The notes under the pieces are model-generated. The model was not told where the DNA came from. It did no database searches and saw only the letters and a list, made by a program, of their open reading frames with translations. 64,000 bases of DNA, taken from NCBI GenBank assembly GCA_027574665.1, contig CM050656.1:16877501-16941500 (forward strand), given 5' to 3'. This DNA is from Rhynochetos jubatus (taxonomy: Eukaryota > Chordata > Aves > Eurypygiformes > Rhynochetidae). Every line of letters starts with the position of its first letter. The stretch's first letter is position 1. Below are positions 12,211 through 26,283 of this stretch, one piece after another. The translations under genes were made by a program, and so were the position numbers.

Positions 12211-15200
12211 CAGGTTTGGGCTTGTCAGAGGAAATCCAAAGCTGGTGGGAGCCACGTTAGGTCCCTCTGAACTTAGTATAAATGTTTTTACCATCTGCAG
12301 ATCTGCTCCTTGCTCCTTCTTTGAAAATCCAGCCCTGGTCTCATCAGACCCTAATACCATCTCCAGAGCTAATACAGCTGCTTTCAGGCTCACCCAGACT
12401 GTTTTCTTCTCTTTCTTCTGCACCACCTGTCCATAAGGAAATGTTTTGCTAATTCAGCTCAGTTTACCACCTCTTGTTTTATAAATCCCTCCTCAAACTC
12501 ACTCTCACCAGCCTGATCACAATGCAAACAGAGTGATGCCCAGTTATTTGCATCAGCCTCTCAGGAAGTTATGTCACACTGTGATATAACTTAACCCTTC
12601 TCCTGGGTGCTTGCAGACAGGGCTGCCAAAGGAGCTGGCTGGGGGGACAGGACAAGGTCCTGCACACGTGGGAAAGCTGAGGAGGAAGGACACCACTTCT
12701 CCCAGCTGCCCTGCTCAGGTGGTGGCCACCATAATCCCTATCTAGAGCCAGTGCTGAGACCCTAAAACTGCTGTCTGTGGCTCTGGCGCCCAATCTCTAT
12801 ACCCACTTCTGTTGGAAGCACTCAGCTCTGGGTCTGGCTTAAATTCGGATTATTAAATAATCTGGCTAGAAAACACGCCACCTCCAATAAGGGAATTTCT
12901 CTTAAAGCACCTAGCAAATTTCTGGGCACAGCCAATTCACCAAAGGGAAGGCCATTTCTATTTCCAAATAGTATAAAACTGAATGGATTTTTGACAGCAT
13001 TTGTTTCCAGTATTTGATAAATGTTTGCTCGCGCTGATTAGGAACGACACTATTCCTACGCCCAGTTAACTCTGCAGAGCATGATTAGCAGTAGGTATCA
13101 TTTCAGCCACATGACGATTGGACCAACTTAAAATCCAAAGCTGGAAGCCTTCAGGTGAGCGTGTGAAGATGGAAAAGGAAACAAGAAATTCTACCCATTT
13201 TAAAATATTTGGGGTACTGGATTTCTATTGCAGATCTCAATACCAAAATGCCTCACACCACACTGCTACCCGGTTTCTACATCCAAAAAGGCATCACTGC
13301 TATTGTCATGGTTTTTACATTTGAGAGCCAGTTAAAGTGTGCTCTTGTAACCTCTGCGAGTTTTAAGAAGGCCTATCCCTAGTGAAATATGTATTTAATT
13401 TGTATTTAAAGTCATTTTTGTAAACTAGAGTCAGGCTTATTTTATACAGAAAAGTGCAAAGACTTACGGCTGGCATTTTCCTAAGCTTCAAATTGTACTC
13501 CAGTGTGCTACGATCTCCTTCTAACTTGCTTATAAGGATTTCTGTTGGTAAGTGGCTGTAATGTGTTACTTCATTTGCAGTTTATGTCTTGAGAAGCAAG
13601 GTATCAAAGCCAGCAGTTAGAGAGCCTGCTTTCTCCTCTGGTATCCGAGCAGTAATAAGGAGCTGCACCGGTGAGGCCCAAGCGCATTTATGAGACAAAC
13701 TGTCATGAGGATGGAAAATGGGGGAAGAAGTGCCAGCAGAAGGAAGGGAGGTGAGCGAGGCAGTGTGGGAAGACTGCTCAGTGCCCACGCAAGCCACACC
13801 ATCGGGTAGCTCTGGCCAGAGTACTGCAAGACACGTGTTGCCGCAGTAATGAAGAACAAGACGAGCAACCCAACCAGGCAACACATGAGCTGAAATAGGT
13901 CACAGCTGGATACAAGTAAGATTTTTAAAAGCATGTTGTACAGGTAAGCAGAGAGGTACCAGTACCATTTAGAAACCCAGTCTAGCCACTCTGACCCAGA
14001 CTAGAAACTCCCTAAAGCATAGGGCTGTCCTTTTAGTTGAATACACCAAAGAAAAATCTGATGCAGGCAATCGCTAAGCGCATAGGCTTGTATCTTCAGG
14101 CAACATTTTAAACTTGCAAAGCAAGGGTGATAGCCCAGAGATATGGCTTTCCTCACAGGGAAAAAACTGAGCTTAGGAAGAGCAGATCACCTTTCTACCT
14201 CGAGCCTACACAGCCCGCTTCGTGCAGGCTCCAGGGTGTGAACCAAGGGAGAGTTTCCTAGGAAGAATGGAGAAGGAAGGTGAGGATAAAATAACAGTCA
14301 TAAGAAAAATTGTGGGAACAGGAGGGTATGTTCCACATGCCAGCAGGAGAAGCGTATTAGGGCTGGGTACCTTCTCAAGCGTTAATATCTCTGCGAGAAT
14401 CTGACCTGAGACGCAGGGTTCAGCATTGCACTAATGCATTTTCTGTGTGACTGGGTCTAGGGAGGAAAGAAGTCAAATCCATTTCTGCAACAGAGCCAAG
14501 GTCTTTAGCTGGGATGGCTTTCCCACCCCTCCTGCCCCGTGCCCAGGCAGTCACCTCACAGCACAGCACTCGCAGGTACAGGATGGAACTTGTTTCTAAA
14601 AGTCAGATGTCAAAAGGACACCTTCTTTTTTTCCTCCCAAAATGGAAAACTCCTCATACTGGAATCAAATAATTGAAAAGTTGCTGAAACAAGAGAGTAA
14701 CAGTTAATCCTGCCCAAAGGGTAGATCTAAATTCTCCCTGGAAAGGCTACTGCCTGTGGGATTATATATAGTGGTTAACCAAATATTCAAGGGACATTAG
14801 TAATTACCATAACATCCCACCACTTACTCTGTCAAACGCACAATTTATGCAACAAGCCCACAACTTCAAAAGGAATTTGTTTACTTTAAAAACAGTTGGA
14901 AATACATTTCCAACCCACAGTTTTTTCCCCAATACCTTCCTGTCCCCACCTCAAAAAATGCCTGAAAGGCTTCTAGGTGTTTTGTGCAAACACCATTCCC
15001 AGTGAATTTTCCCTCGGTGCCATTCATTTCTAACGCATGGTGTGCCAGGGCACACAGCTCCTTCATTTCCTCAGTCTCCTGGAAAAAGGGACCACCGGCC
15101 ACCAGCGTGAGGTGGCCGCTGCTGATGCCGGCCCCCAGGTCCAGCACCCTCCTGCTGCTCCACACATCCGCCTCAGGGGACCCCCAGTCAGCTTTCACAC

Positions 15201-18200
15201 CCATCAGAGTATGGAAGAGGGTCACAAATGTTACTGCACAGAGATCGACCTTCATGTTGCTATTTCTAAAAATCTAAGATTTATTAAAAATACACCTCTG
15301 GAAGCAGAAATACACCAGGGAGTTGCAGGTGGGTGTCAGAGGCCAACAATTCCCACCACTCTGCAACACCAGCACCATCACCCCTGGCAGCAGGGGTGCA
15401 CCAGGATGCAGGAGAGTTCACGTTCCTTCTAGCTACTTTGCTCCTGGTTCAAACCCAGCTGCAGCCAGGGCCCCTGGGAGGCAGCCCCTGCCCACGGGAA
15501 GCTGCCAGCTCTTCCACCGCCAGCCTGCAGCCCTCAGTGGGAAACCTCCCAGCCCTCATTGTTGCAGGCTGCGCTGAGTGAAGACCCTAAAAATAAGAGC
15601 AGCCCTGTTCCAGCCCCTGCGCTCTTCAACCTCCCGGCCCTAATGCTGCGCTGACCCACGGCTTCTGGAGCACTTTGCCAGCTGGGCTGGGGGCCTGCCT
15701 AGACATGTTGTAACCTGTAGCCCTGTCATTTCAGTGATGTGTCAGATCGCGAGCTGAAGGCTTGCTCTTAAACCTGATACACGGTTTGGTAACTTGCCTT
15801 TTTTTTTTTTACCTACACTTTGGGAGCACCAGATGCTTTTAGACACAAGGGATCAGGATGGGCCCCTACTAATGCCACGTTTTTATAGCAGCACTTCAGT
15901 TTCTGATGGGATTTATTTAAGACTGTGGAATATTTATAGTTAAATGGAACGGAGCAAGGGAATGAAAATAAACCTTGTAAGTTAAGCTTAAACTATTAAC
16001 TGACTCAGTAGCCAATAACCAAGAAAGTAGTGGTGCTTGGAAATTTTGCCTGACCAGTCTAGCTTAATAAACACACTGAGCTGAATTTATCTGTTCTTCT
16101 GAGCTTGTGCTCACTGCCTTCACCGGGACTTCGGATGCAGTTCACAATCCCTGCCTTTCCCCAGCGCAGGCACGGAGCTCGCTTCTTGCAGCATGGCCAG
16201 CTGGCAGGAGAGGACCTCGGCAGCACAGGAGGCAGCTCCTTCACCCACACACAGCCTGCGACTGTCCCCCTGCCCCATCTCTGGGCACGCGTCACCCGCA
16301 GAGCTCCCCGGCCACCCCTCTGCCGCCCCGCTTCCTGCTTAGTGCCGCTGCTGGCCTCGATGGCTCTGCAGCTGAGCCTGCCTTGGCAGAGACTCATCAC
16401 TAAGCCTTACAAGGTTATTGAAAAGAAAAAGCAATCTTGCAAAGATATGGGAGCTGAAAGCCCCACTTTGTTCATATTTGTCTTCCCTGGGCTGTGTGCA
16501 TGCCAAAGGGCTATCATCTTGCTTCTCGGCTGAAATAGAAATTCAGTAATGCATACTTGGGGAGTTCTGTCACTGCAGTAATCATTTAATAGCGACAAAT
16601 AAGCCAGGGAATAAAACAAACAGATGGAAAATGGTCCTTCCCATCCATGGACACCTGCTCTGGGATGCAGTCTGTAATGATCTATATACACTTCAGAGAC
16701 AAAATTACTTTACCACATGTTGGAGAGTATCTGTTCAGATCTGGGAATGAGTTGCAGGAAAGACATAATGGGTACCAAAAATGGCATCAAATCAACAGTC
16801 TAAAAAATACCTAGTTGTAGTTTTGAAAATAACAGATTATCTCATTCACAAAAAAGTTCTTGAATTGGGAAACAAAACAAGGGTAAAAATATCCCTCAAA
16901 GAAAACCAATGCAAGCCCCAGCACTATTCACCCCAGGATGAATCACCAGCACCATAAGCTTCCAGGGCTTTTTCAACTGTGGGTTACCGAACCTGATTTT
17001 GTTTAAAGAGGCATTCTCTGACTAGGAGCAAGATTGAGCCTTCCATGCATTTCATTTCCAGGCTTAAAGGCTTTAAGGCATTTAAGCAGAAGTTAAGAAT
17101 TTTAAGGATTTTTAAGCCCATGTTGTATTTGGAAAACCTACGTGCTCAATACTTCCAACAGGCAAGGCCAACCTGATTGTATGTCCAAACAAGATTTTAG
17201 GAGAATAATAATACTGGCAAGCATCCCAGCCTGAGTATGGTTTACAGCAAAAAGAAGAGCCTTTGCAAGAAGACCTCATATCTGTTTCCTCAGTAAAATT
17301 AGCTTTGTTTATTAGATTCTTTTTTCCAAGAAGTAGAGAAACGATGCAAATAAAACATGCTCCTATTCAACATCACCCTCCCAGCAGAAGTTTCCAGTCT
17401 CCATCCTTCTGCCAGAACGTATTTTCATTCCTGCATTTTGAACTTTTCTCAAAATGCAGATAGCCAGAGGACTCTTACGTAATAGTGACCTGGCCTTATG
17501 CTATGAAGTCACTATCTGGTAGAATTTCAGCTGTTTCCGCACAAAAGTATTTTAAGATTGGGATTGATGGTTTTTATTTGCAGTAAGGCCAGATTTAGGT
17601 TTCCACAAACTAAGTAGAAAGAATTCTCTTTCCCCACTCTGCCCCTCCCCTCTTGGCTTTAAGGGAAGCATAGCAGGCCCTAAATATACATTATATAAAT
17701 TGATTCATTACCTTGTCTTTCTGAGCGAATATAAAGATGTTAAAATAGCTCACTAGCTTGCCCCCTCAGAAAAAAAGCCTAAGTAGGTGACGTAATGTGA
17801 CAATTGACTTAGTAAGACATCAATACTTTTGCACGAACAGAATATTCTTGTAGCTCTGGACTTTGAATTGAATCCTTGGTGTCCAACAGTGTGTTTGGAA
17901 AACCTAATAATGGGAAGGAAACAAAAGCAGATGCAGACAAGGAAAGAAAACTGAAAGCAAGTGGGCTGAATTTTGGTGGCAATTACATAAAACAAGTGTG
18001 AACACACAGAATATATATAAAAGCCTTATTGCATCAAATATATAAAGCCTCTAACATCAATTATAAGCCATCATTCCAAAAATAACTTTCCCGGCAAAAA
18101 ACCATATCCACAGGAGGAACAGAAGACTGTTATATAAAGGGAATCAGGGTCAAAAAAGAAGGTCCAGGAACAGTGATCTATTCACAAGCCCTGAATTACT

Positions 18201-21200
18201 TCACCTCTTTCATGGAAAAATACAGGGCAAGTGTAGGCTTTCTCGCTTCATGTGGTTACAACTATAAATACATCTTCTGCTGACCTGAAGGTATTTACTG
18301 ATTCCAGGCAGACTAAAGAGGAATTCTTGCCAGCCTTTTGCTCCATTTTTTGATAATAGGTACACGTCCACAGCCCATAGGCACAGCATGGGTCAAAATT
18401 TACTTTGGGACTCTTACCAGTGAGGGTGGCTATTTTTATGATCCACTTGTCTAGATCTGTGGGATTTTCCCCATTAGATAATTGCTATTTTAAGATTAGC
18501 TTGTCAGCCAACAGGAACCAGAAAGATGAGATCCAAACTTTGCACTGTTTGTATCACCATCTTGAGTCAGTAATTGGTAATGCTGTAAAACAACTCATTT
18601 TAGGCATCTGAGGCGTATAAGCAACCTTTAGCCAAACCAGCACGGTGAGTAGTCCTGGCCCAAACGGATAACCATTCAGTGTGTTTCAGATGCTGCCCAC
18701 TGCTATTTGGCAGGGAAAACTGATGAACCCTGTATCAAGACGCAGACAATATTGCTTCCAACCCACCGCATCAGCCACAGGGTCACTGAGAGCTTGGCAG
18801 TGTACCCCGGGACTTACCTTTGCTTGCAAGGAGCATCCCAACAGATGAACGGCCCCGCTGCTGCTGGCCGTTACTCGAGCTTTGAGCAATGCAGATTGCG
18901 AAAGAGTTCGGCTGTATGGGAAATAAATTGTTATTTTTCTTCCTGCACAGAAAGGAATGGATTCAGCATGTGCCAGACTTGCCTTTTTTTTTTTGACAAC
19001 TTGCAGCCCATTGTTTATCAAATGGCACCCTGAATCTTCTGCGTCATATTTTCTTTGACTTAAATACTTTTCTTTAACTAGCACAATGTGTATGATAGCA
19101 AGCAAACAAAAATCAAAAAAGCAGGACTTCTGTGGAAACAGTGTTTACCATTTTCCACAGATTAGATGCTGATTTCCCTAATGAAATAAAACACTTGCAT
19201 ATAATTCTGCTGCTCTGTACTCCACACGAACTTGTAGCCTCTTGCTGGATCTTTTCAGCGTGACAGCTGATGACAAACGCTGAAATCACCTCACCTTCTT
19301 ACCCTTTTTTTTTTGTGAAAGATGCTACACTTCTATTTGGCTTCTGACCTTTTTTTTTGTCTCCAACGGGAACAAAACTGTTTCAAAAAAGACGCATGTC
19401 ACCCTCCCCACTGGGGAGCTCTAGGGCAAGACGACACAGCTGAGGCAGAGGACCAGCGTCCCTGCCTGGCAGTGGGGCGATGCTCTACCACACGCCTTCC
19501 TGTGCCATCGCCGAGCAGGGAACCCGCCTGCAACTCACGGGACACCAGAAGGTTTTGGCTGGACCCCAGCGCACTCCAGGATGGCAACTCCTACAATTTG
19601 TTAATAGCTTGAATAATTTAGAACAGTCTTAGCACTGCTCCAAATCACTCCGGCGCTGCTTAACCCTCCCTGCTGCGCCGTTGCTGTGGCTATCGCAACC
19701 CATCTCCTCCGCAGTCTCCACAGTCCTCCCCGGTGAAGCTGTTTTACTTTTTGCCTTCAAACAGGGGAAGTAAACAAGAGATTCCAAGTGCAGTTTGCGA
19801 GGACAGCAGGAGAGCCCTGCGAGGGCCTGCCAAGGGCAGGCAGCTGCACAACATCCTGCTGGCACCTCTGCACCGCTGCCTTCTGCGCATCCCCCTCGTC
19901 CCCCTCCGCCAAAAAAACCCCAATCAACCCCTAAAATCCCTGCCTGTCAACTATCAGAGTATCCCATGGGGTTTCCGATGGCTGCAGCCCTTCTGGGCTC
20001 ACAGCTTTGCAGTGAGGATTAATGCACCAAAGGGTTCAGATATTTATGAGCATCATGGAACGAGGCCAGGAGACATGCAGAGGGTACGAGGGCTGCTACA
20101 CTCATTTTGTGTTTTTAAATGGTACAAACTTCTCCCAAAGACAATATTATTTTTAAAAAAACAACCAAACAAAACCCAAGCCCAGCTGAAAAACAAACAA
20201 CAATATTCTTTTGAACTTACAATTTTCTTTGGAGATTTTTTTCTTCAGGCAGCCAGGTGATCTGTACTTACAGAAGGTCTACAGTTGTAAATAAGACCTC
20301 TGATGACTAAAACGGAGTGGGATAAATGTGTAAAGCTTTTTCAGGCTGTTTATTAGAATATCTGAGAAAGCCCAGTTCACTTTTTCCTCTGCACAAGCAA
20401 GTTTCCTCTGCCTCTGTGTACAGCAACAGAGGAGAGAAAAACACTGGGAAGATGTTGGAAAATATGACAGTAAAGCTGCGAACACTGACAGGTGGGCTCA
20501 GAGGAGGTACATCTCTCCATCATTTTTAGATCTGATATTGAAGCGCTGCCTTACCCTCCCGTTTAAGGAGCCTATTTCCAGAGGCGGAAAGGACAAGGAC
20601 ATGGGGCGGGAGAATCGAAGGATCGTGTTGGCATTTCACTTGAATTCCTCTGAGCTCTGCAAATTCACTCGAGTCATCTTTGCTCGCCTCCCAACCCATC
20701 CCATCCCCGGGGGAGCACAGGGACCCCTCCCGCAAGCAGGGTGAGCTGGCTCAGCCCCAGAAGCAGCTTAGTTGCCCTTTCCAGATGTGACGTTTCAGGG
20801 CTGCAGCTGGCTGCTGCCTGTTTCAGCTGGGCACGGCGCTCAAACCAGCAGCAAGGTGGCTGGCCAGAGAAGACAGCTCAGGCGGCACTGGGAAGGGCAT
20901 CGACAGCACCTCCTCAGCAATAACCTGTATTTGGGGGGACGCTGTGCTTGCGGTGGCCGGCAGCTCCCCGCCAGCCGAGCCGGGATGGACCCACAGCCTC
21001 TCTGGGCTCACCCACGCTGCCCACCCAGGGCCACAGGCCAAATGAGTAGTGCCATTTCTTGCTGGGAACATCTGAAAGTGATGTTAGAGAAATGTATCAC
21101 ATTTGGAAAAGTCTGCGTCACAGGGCTGTCGCGTTTCGGCAGGAGGAGGTGGAAGTCAGAGGTCCAGCATTACACAGGCAGGAGGCAAAGGGTTGGCAGT

Positions 21201-23270
21201 GCTTTCAGCTCCACAAAACCTGAGCTGCTGTTAGCATGTACTAAACAGCAGCTGCTCAATTCTGGTAATTTTTCCCTAGTGATGCTGTTGAAGGGCTTTT
21301 TTTTATTTTTTAAACAGTGCATTGTACTGCTCAGACTCGCCCAGGCACTGCATTTCCACCTCCCATCAACCAGCATGAGGGATTGATGGCAAAGCTCCAG
21401 CCGGCACCCCAACCCCAGGAGGCAGCACCCACACCAGGCAGCACCCCAAACCCTCTCCCCTGCTCAGCCCTGCTGTCTCTGCTCCTGGTGCAACACCCTC
21501 CCTCCAAACTCTTAAGTCCCCTGTAGCTTCTCTGCACCATGAACGGGCTGCAAAGCTGCCAGCAGGAGAAGAGGCAAGGATACCCTCTGGACCCCCTGCC
21601 CATCTTCTCTGGCATCCGAAAGCAGGGCAGAGCCCATCCCTCACCTGCCACAGCAAAGGCTGCAGCAAGAGCTCACCCAGGGGTGCTGGGAGGCATCGGG
21701 AGTGGATCCAGCCACGTCTCCATGCCTGGGCAGCACAGCCAAGCTGGAGTGTGGAGAAACAAGGACTGTTCAGTGGTTTTAAAAGGGCAAATTATTTCTC
21801 TGCCAGACACTCCCAGGCTTCAAACACTCACCACACCATCTGACCATGGGCTACGTTTAAGACATGCTCTCTGGCTCCTTCTCGCTGGGGAGAGGATTTG
21901 AAAGCTGGTACAACTTTCTGATAATGCCACATTTTTCTGGTTAGCAAAGCCAAGAAGATGATCCAGGTGGATTTCAGTGCGCCAGCACATCAGATGCAGG
22001 TTGGATGCCTGTATGGCAACCGACAGCTGGACATCACCTCCCCTAGCAGCGCCCTGGCCTGCGAAGCACCGTGACCTTGGGGAGGTGGAAAGGCAGCGTG
22101 ACTCAGGGAAGACATCTGCCCAGTTTCCAGTAGCCCTTCGACCAAACTGAATGCTTGGAGCCATGAGCAAGCTGTGGGCAGTGGAACTAATGAGACCTCA
22201 TTTCCTATGGATTTGTGTCTTGCGGTTGGACTTTCCGGTGTCTGAAGACCATGCGAGCGCCAAGGAGGCGCTTTTTGTGGTTGGGGTGTTCACAGCCTCT
22301 CCCTCTGCCTCCCCACCATGGATTCTTCCTCCAGCCTCTAACCGAAGCTGTGCTAAGGCTCCCGGCTCTCCCAGGGCATCAGCAGGGTATCCCTCCACGC
22401 CCCGGCTGCTCGCCTTCCTGGGCTCTGCCTCCGGCTTAATCTCTTGGAAACAAATGTCTTCTTTCCATGGTTGGTTGAAAGTGATCCAATGGACTCAAAA
22501 CCAGAGAGCGAACTAGCAGGCAGAAGTGAGTACAAAAAACGCATTTAATACGAAATCCAGGATAACATCATTACAAAACCTTTATACTATAAAGCAGGAG
22601 CAGCCCACAGTCTTGAGTCTACCAGCCACAAATGAAAACTTTCTCAAGGCCAGGAGGCTCTGGGCATGTACCACACGCCTTCGAGTGCCAAGGACAGCGA
22701 GGGAGGGAGGGAGCCGTGCCAGGGGCTCCCAGCCACCTTCCTGGGCATCAGCACTGTTACCTTCCCAGGCCTCGCTGTGTCCCCGGCAAGGCCAGCAGCA
22801 CAGTCCCTGCTCTCCCACCTCCTGCGGGCGTGAGGATCGGTGAGCATCCCGGATGCTGCACAGCCCTGCCACAGGCCACCCAGCACAGCAACAGGGGAGG
22901 TGGGGAAAAAAGCCTGTAAACTCCTCTGCCTAGTGCACAGCTGGGCAAGCACACTTTGCATTTCCCACCTGAAAATGGACCTGTTTTGCGTATGTGCTTA
23001 CCCTCACTGAGACCAATTATGTAGCACCGGCACAGAAACTCCTTTGAACTTGGCTGACCTGCACGTGGTCAGCGCCACAGACGGGCTGTCGCTGCGATAA
23101 ACACTGCTTCACACCCAGCTTTCCCAAGAGCAGTAAGAGTAGGGGTTTCTCCACAAAGATACAGGAAGGAACAAATGGCACACACCAAAGTCAAAAATGA
23201 GAGGCTACCCAGCTTGATTTATGATGTTGGAGAGGCTGGGCACAAACAGGACCAAGAGAGGTTCAGACTG
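12211..23270. other. Non-coding DNA, no gene recognised
   Basis: Mixed AT-rich and moderately GC-rich sequence (GC-richer near 15,000-16,400 and 19,400-22,900). Overlapping open frames occur on both strands in the GC-richer parts, including a 124-codon minus-strand frame at 14,881-15,255, but none shows a domain I recognise or a consistent exon chain. The DDAH1 first coding exon was looked for specifically and not found. Confidence 0.45.
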
Positions 23271-23370
23271 GGTTCTGAACTCCTGCCTGAGTTATCCAGT
23301 GATCTTCTGTTTTCCCTGTGCCTTGGCTTCCCAGGTATAAAATGCAAAGGCACATATAGATAGCATTTCC
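23270..23370 (-). repeat. Probable MIR-type SINE relic, minus orientation
   Basis: The stretch with ...CCCTGTGCCTTGGCTTCCCAGG followed by TATAAAATGCAAAGG resembles the reverse-complement MIR core (CTCTGTGCCTCAGTTTCC, then CTGTAAAATGGG). The preceding bases, where MIR has the GACAAGTCACTTAACC block, are poorly matched. The call is tentative and the boundaries approximate. Confidence 0.4.
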
Positions 23371-23810
23371 TGCTGACAGTAGTTTCATGAGAACACACGC
23401 ACTAAGACTGTACGGCACCAGAGACCACAGGGGTTTAAAAATAAGTATCTTTTTAAGACAATGAAGAATAAATACCCATCACATGAACAAGTGCACAATT
23501 AGCTGGGAGCACGTTGTCTGTGGGACAGGAATTCGCTCTGCTGTCAAGTTGGCTTGCGGCAGAGCTGACTGGCCGCGGGATGTGAACCGACAGCACAGCC
23601 CCGGCTGCAGGAGGTCAGCAGGACAGCAGGACGCAGCCTCCGTCCACATTTACAGCTTAGCCCCTTACAGCCCACGTTTACAGCATCCCACACCTTCTTT
23701 CTTTGCATGATAATCTGCTTCTCAAAACATTTTCCATCCTAAAACTAACATGAAAATAAGAGCAGGAGAAATGTAGCCTCAACTGCTGTTTAAATAGCTC
23801 CAAGTTGCTA

Positions 23811-23851
23811 AAAAGAAAAAAGGAGGGAAAAAAAAAAGGGAAAAAAAAAGG
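23811..23851. repeat. A-rich low-complexity tract
   Basis: Runs of 6 to 10 adenines separated by GGAGGG and GGG. It is low-complexity purine sequence; a worn poly(A) tail of a retroelement is possible, but no element body is recognisable beside it. Confidence 0.7.
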
Positions 23852-24345
23852 CAAAAACCTAAAGATGCTATCATCTGGAGTAAAAGAGAAAAGACTGACC
23901 AGCAGCAAGAGGCTTCAAGACATGCTGAGGGAAAGGTGGCTCCCATTTACATCAACAGCAAAACATCACTCAGCATCCAATTGAGGACCCCTCTGCACTG
24001 GAAATCAGCTTTCAGATGGGGGGCGGCCACTCTTTTATATTGACTTGCCTGTGCCACAGTGACACTGCTGCTAACACTTAATTTATTTTGTCCATTTAGG
24101 AGATTTCTAGTTATCTCAATTATTTAACAATGTGTAAAATTACAAACATATTCAACTACAATATATTCCTCTTGCGTAAACCTCTCCTCTTGGCCATATA
24201 CATAATGAAAACCCTGTTGAGTCAGTAATAAAATCCAGAAAGCTTTCAAGTCTCAGAACTGAATGTTCAAATTTTGTAGCTCACTTCCTTTTCTAACCAG
24301 ACAGCGGGGCTGCCAAGAGAATTTCTGGGCATTCAGCCTCTTTTG

Positions 24346-24380
24346 ATATACATATACATACACACACACAAATATATATA
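24346..24380. repeat. TA/CA compound microsatellite
   Basis: ATATACATATACATA followed by a short CA run and then ATATATATA. It is an ordinary compound dinucleotide tract. Confidence 0.85.
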
Positions 24381-26147
24381 GCGCTCCACCGGGGCTGGCA
24401 GAAAGCAGGCACTAATTGTTTTTAACCCAGTTACGAACAAATGCATTTTAAAAAGAAATGAAAATACTACTTGTTTTCATCTGACAGAACAGACAGCTCA
24501 GAGCTGGACAGGGAAAACGATCAGCTTCAGCTCTGTCAATAAATAAATATTTGCATTTCACTCCAGTGGAGGAAAAATGCAACGCTGATTTTAGGAACCA
24601 ACCTCAAAAATGTGTGTGTGGAAATACCACGGTTCTTCGTGCAATCAGGCCAGTTGCACATTGAAATGCCTGACTTGTGTGGATATTGGTGCTGTATGCA
24701 TGTACAGGTCGAGCACCTGATCTAGCACACCACATTTTTGGAGGGTAAGCCTCATTGCCATGAAGAGCGGAGCATCCTCATCCTGCACTGAAGCCAAACA
24801 GTGATGAGTGAGTTGGGCCAATCACAACTGGGAAGACTCCTATAGCTAACTATGAGAGCCTTAAGATTATATTACACACAACACTTGTGATTCCTGCCTG
24901 AAAGGCTAAATAGCTTCTAAATCCTTTGCACTATTTATAACAACAGCCACCACCACAATTACATTCATTTCTCTTCAGAAGCACCCTCTGCTTTTGTATT
25001 TAAACTGTAAGCAGCATATTAAAACGGGGACCAAATAGATTTCACATATGTCAATGCAATACAAGAGCTGGCAGCAGCCACGCGAAGGGAAGGACAAACA
25101 TTCAATGAGTTTCATATGGCATGAAAATACAAAGCGAAGTTCAAGTCTGAGAGTTTTCCCACACTTCGGCTAAGTACATTACCAACAGCCACTGCGGTAC
25201 TCTCGGCCATCGTACGGGAGCGGGCTGACACGGGCCGTGACAGAGCATCCCCCCAAGGTGCACACGTATGTATACTGATGCGGGAGTGAAGAACAACTGA
25301 ATGGGAGAGAAACTGGCAAGCAAACATTGGCTGAGGAATTAGACCCTGTGGCTCCGCACTTGACGGATGGAGAGAGGTCATCCTAACCTACCCTGCACTC
25401 TAAACTGGGAGACCTTTGCATCACTCTCACGACGAATTCTTTCCACTGTCAGCGGGCAATGAGTCAGAACAGCAGAGGGATGCTGTTTACTGAAAAGCGC
25501 TTGGAACTAGAGGGAGGAAAAGGGAAATACACAGGAGAGGCTAAGATGGGTTCTGAAAACAAGAAAAGAAAATTAAAACACAGTCAAAACATGGGAGCGA
25601 GGATGGAGGCGGAAGCAGAAATACCAGAGCGAATGCAGAAGGGGAGGCGTGACAGAAGAACCTGGACAGAAATCTTAATACAGGTAAGGAATAGCTTAAG
25701 GAACAGCACAAGGGTGCAAATGGGAATAAGAGAGATGAAAAGTGGGGCAGACAAAAGGCTTTGGGTTCCCAAGTTGTGTGCTAGTGAAGTGCTCGTGTCC
25801 CTTTTTTAAGGGAATGTGTAGCCAAGGCGACCCTAATACCATCAGGACACCAATGACCCCATCAGGACAGCCAGCTTGCACTGGCAAAGCTACAAAATCA
25901 AGGTGTCTGAGTAGAGGGAGTCACGGCAGCGGATAAGCTGACTGGGCTCAAAGGGAAGACAGACCCATCGTCCCCCCACCAAAATGTCATTCCTCCCCCT
26001 GCAAGGGGCCAACTTGCGCACGGTAGTTGCACTGTACGTGCTCCTGTCACTTGTAAGCACCCACAGTACTCTTCACTCATACTTCAGGTGTCTGAATGCC
26101 TCCTAGCCTGTAGCACACCCTCCTGCCATCCCCGGGAGCCAGGAAAC

Positions 26148-26283
26148 GATGTTTATCTCCTCTCTACAGAGAGGCATTGAAGCACAGGGAGATGAATGAC
26201 TTGTCCAAGACCACACTGGCAGGCTGTGGAAACCCAGCGCTTGAACCCAGCTCCTCCAAGTCCCAGGACAGAACTGCAGCTGC
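26148..26283 (+). repeat. MIR-type CORE-SINE relic
   Basis: The segment follows the MIR core in order: CTACAGAGAGGCATTGAAGC (MIR has ACAGATGAGGAAACTGAGGC), AGGGAGATGAATGACTTGTC (AGAGAGGTTAAGTGACTTGC), CCAAGACCACACTGGCAGG (CCAAGGTCACACAGCTAG), then CTTGAACCCAGCTCCTCC and CCCAGGACAGAACTGCAGC. The spacing of these blocks is kept, which makes chance unlikely. MIR elements predate the bird-mammal split, so an old degraded copy is expected to be rare but possible. It has no coding capacity. Confidence 0.7.

Larger units (their letters stand above)
23371..26147. other. Non-coding DNA, no gene recognised
   Basis: AT-rich sequence holding the A-rich tract and a TA/CA microsatellite. The open frame around 25,459-25,809 is purine-rich and lysine/arginine-rich on translation without any recognisable motif, and is not supported as a gene. 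Confidence 0.5.

Noticed and set aside
14881..15255. 124-codon minus-strand frame considered as a DDAH1 or methyltransferase-like exon.
   Set aside because: It contains none of the DDAH1 blocks I know and no convincing splice sites; length is compatible with chance.
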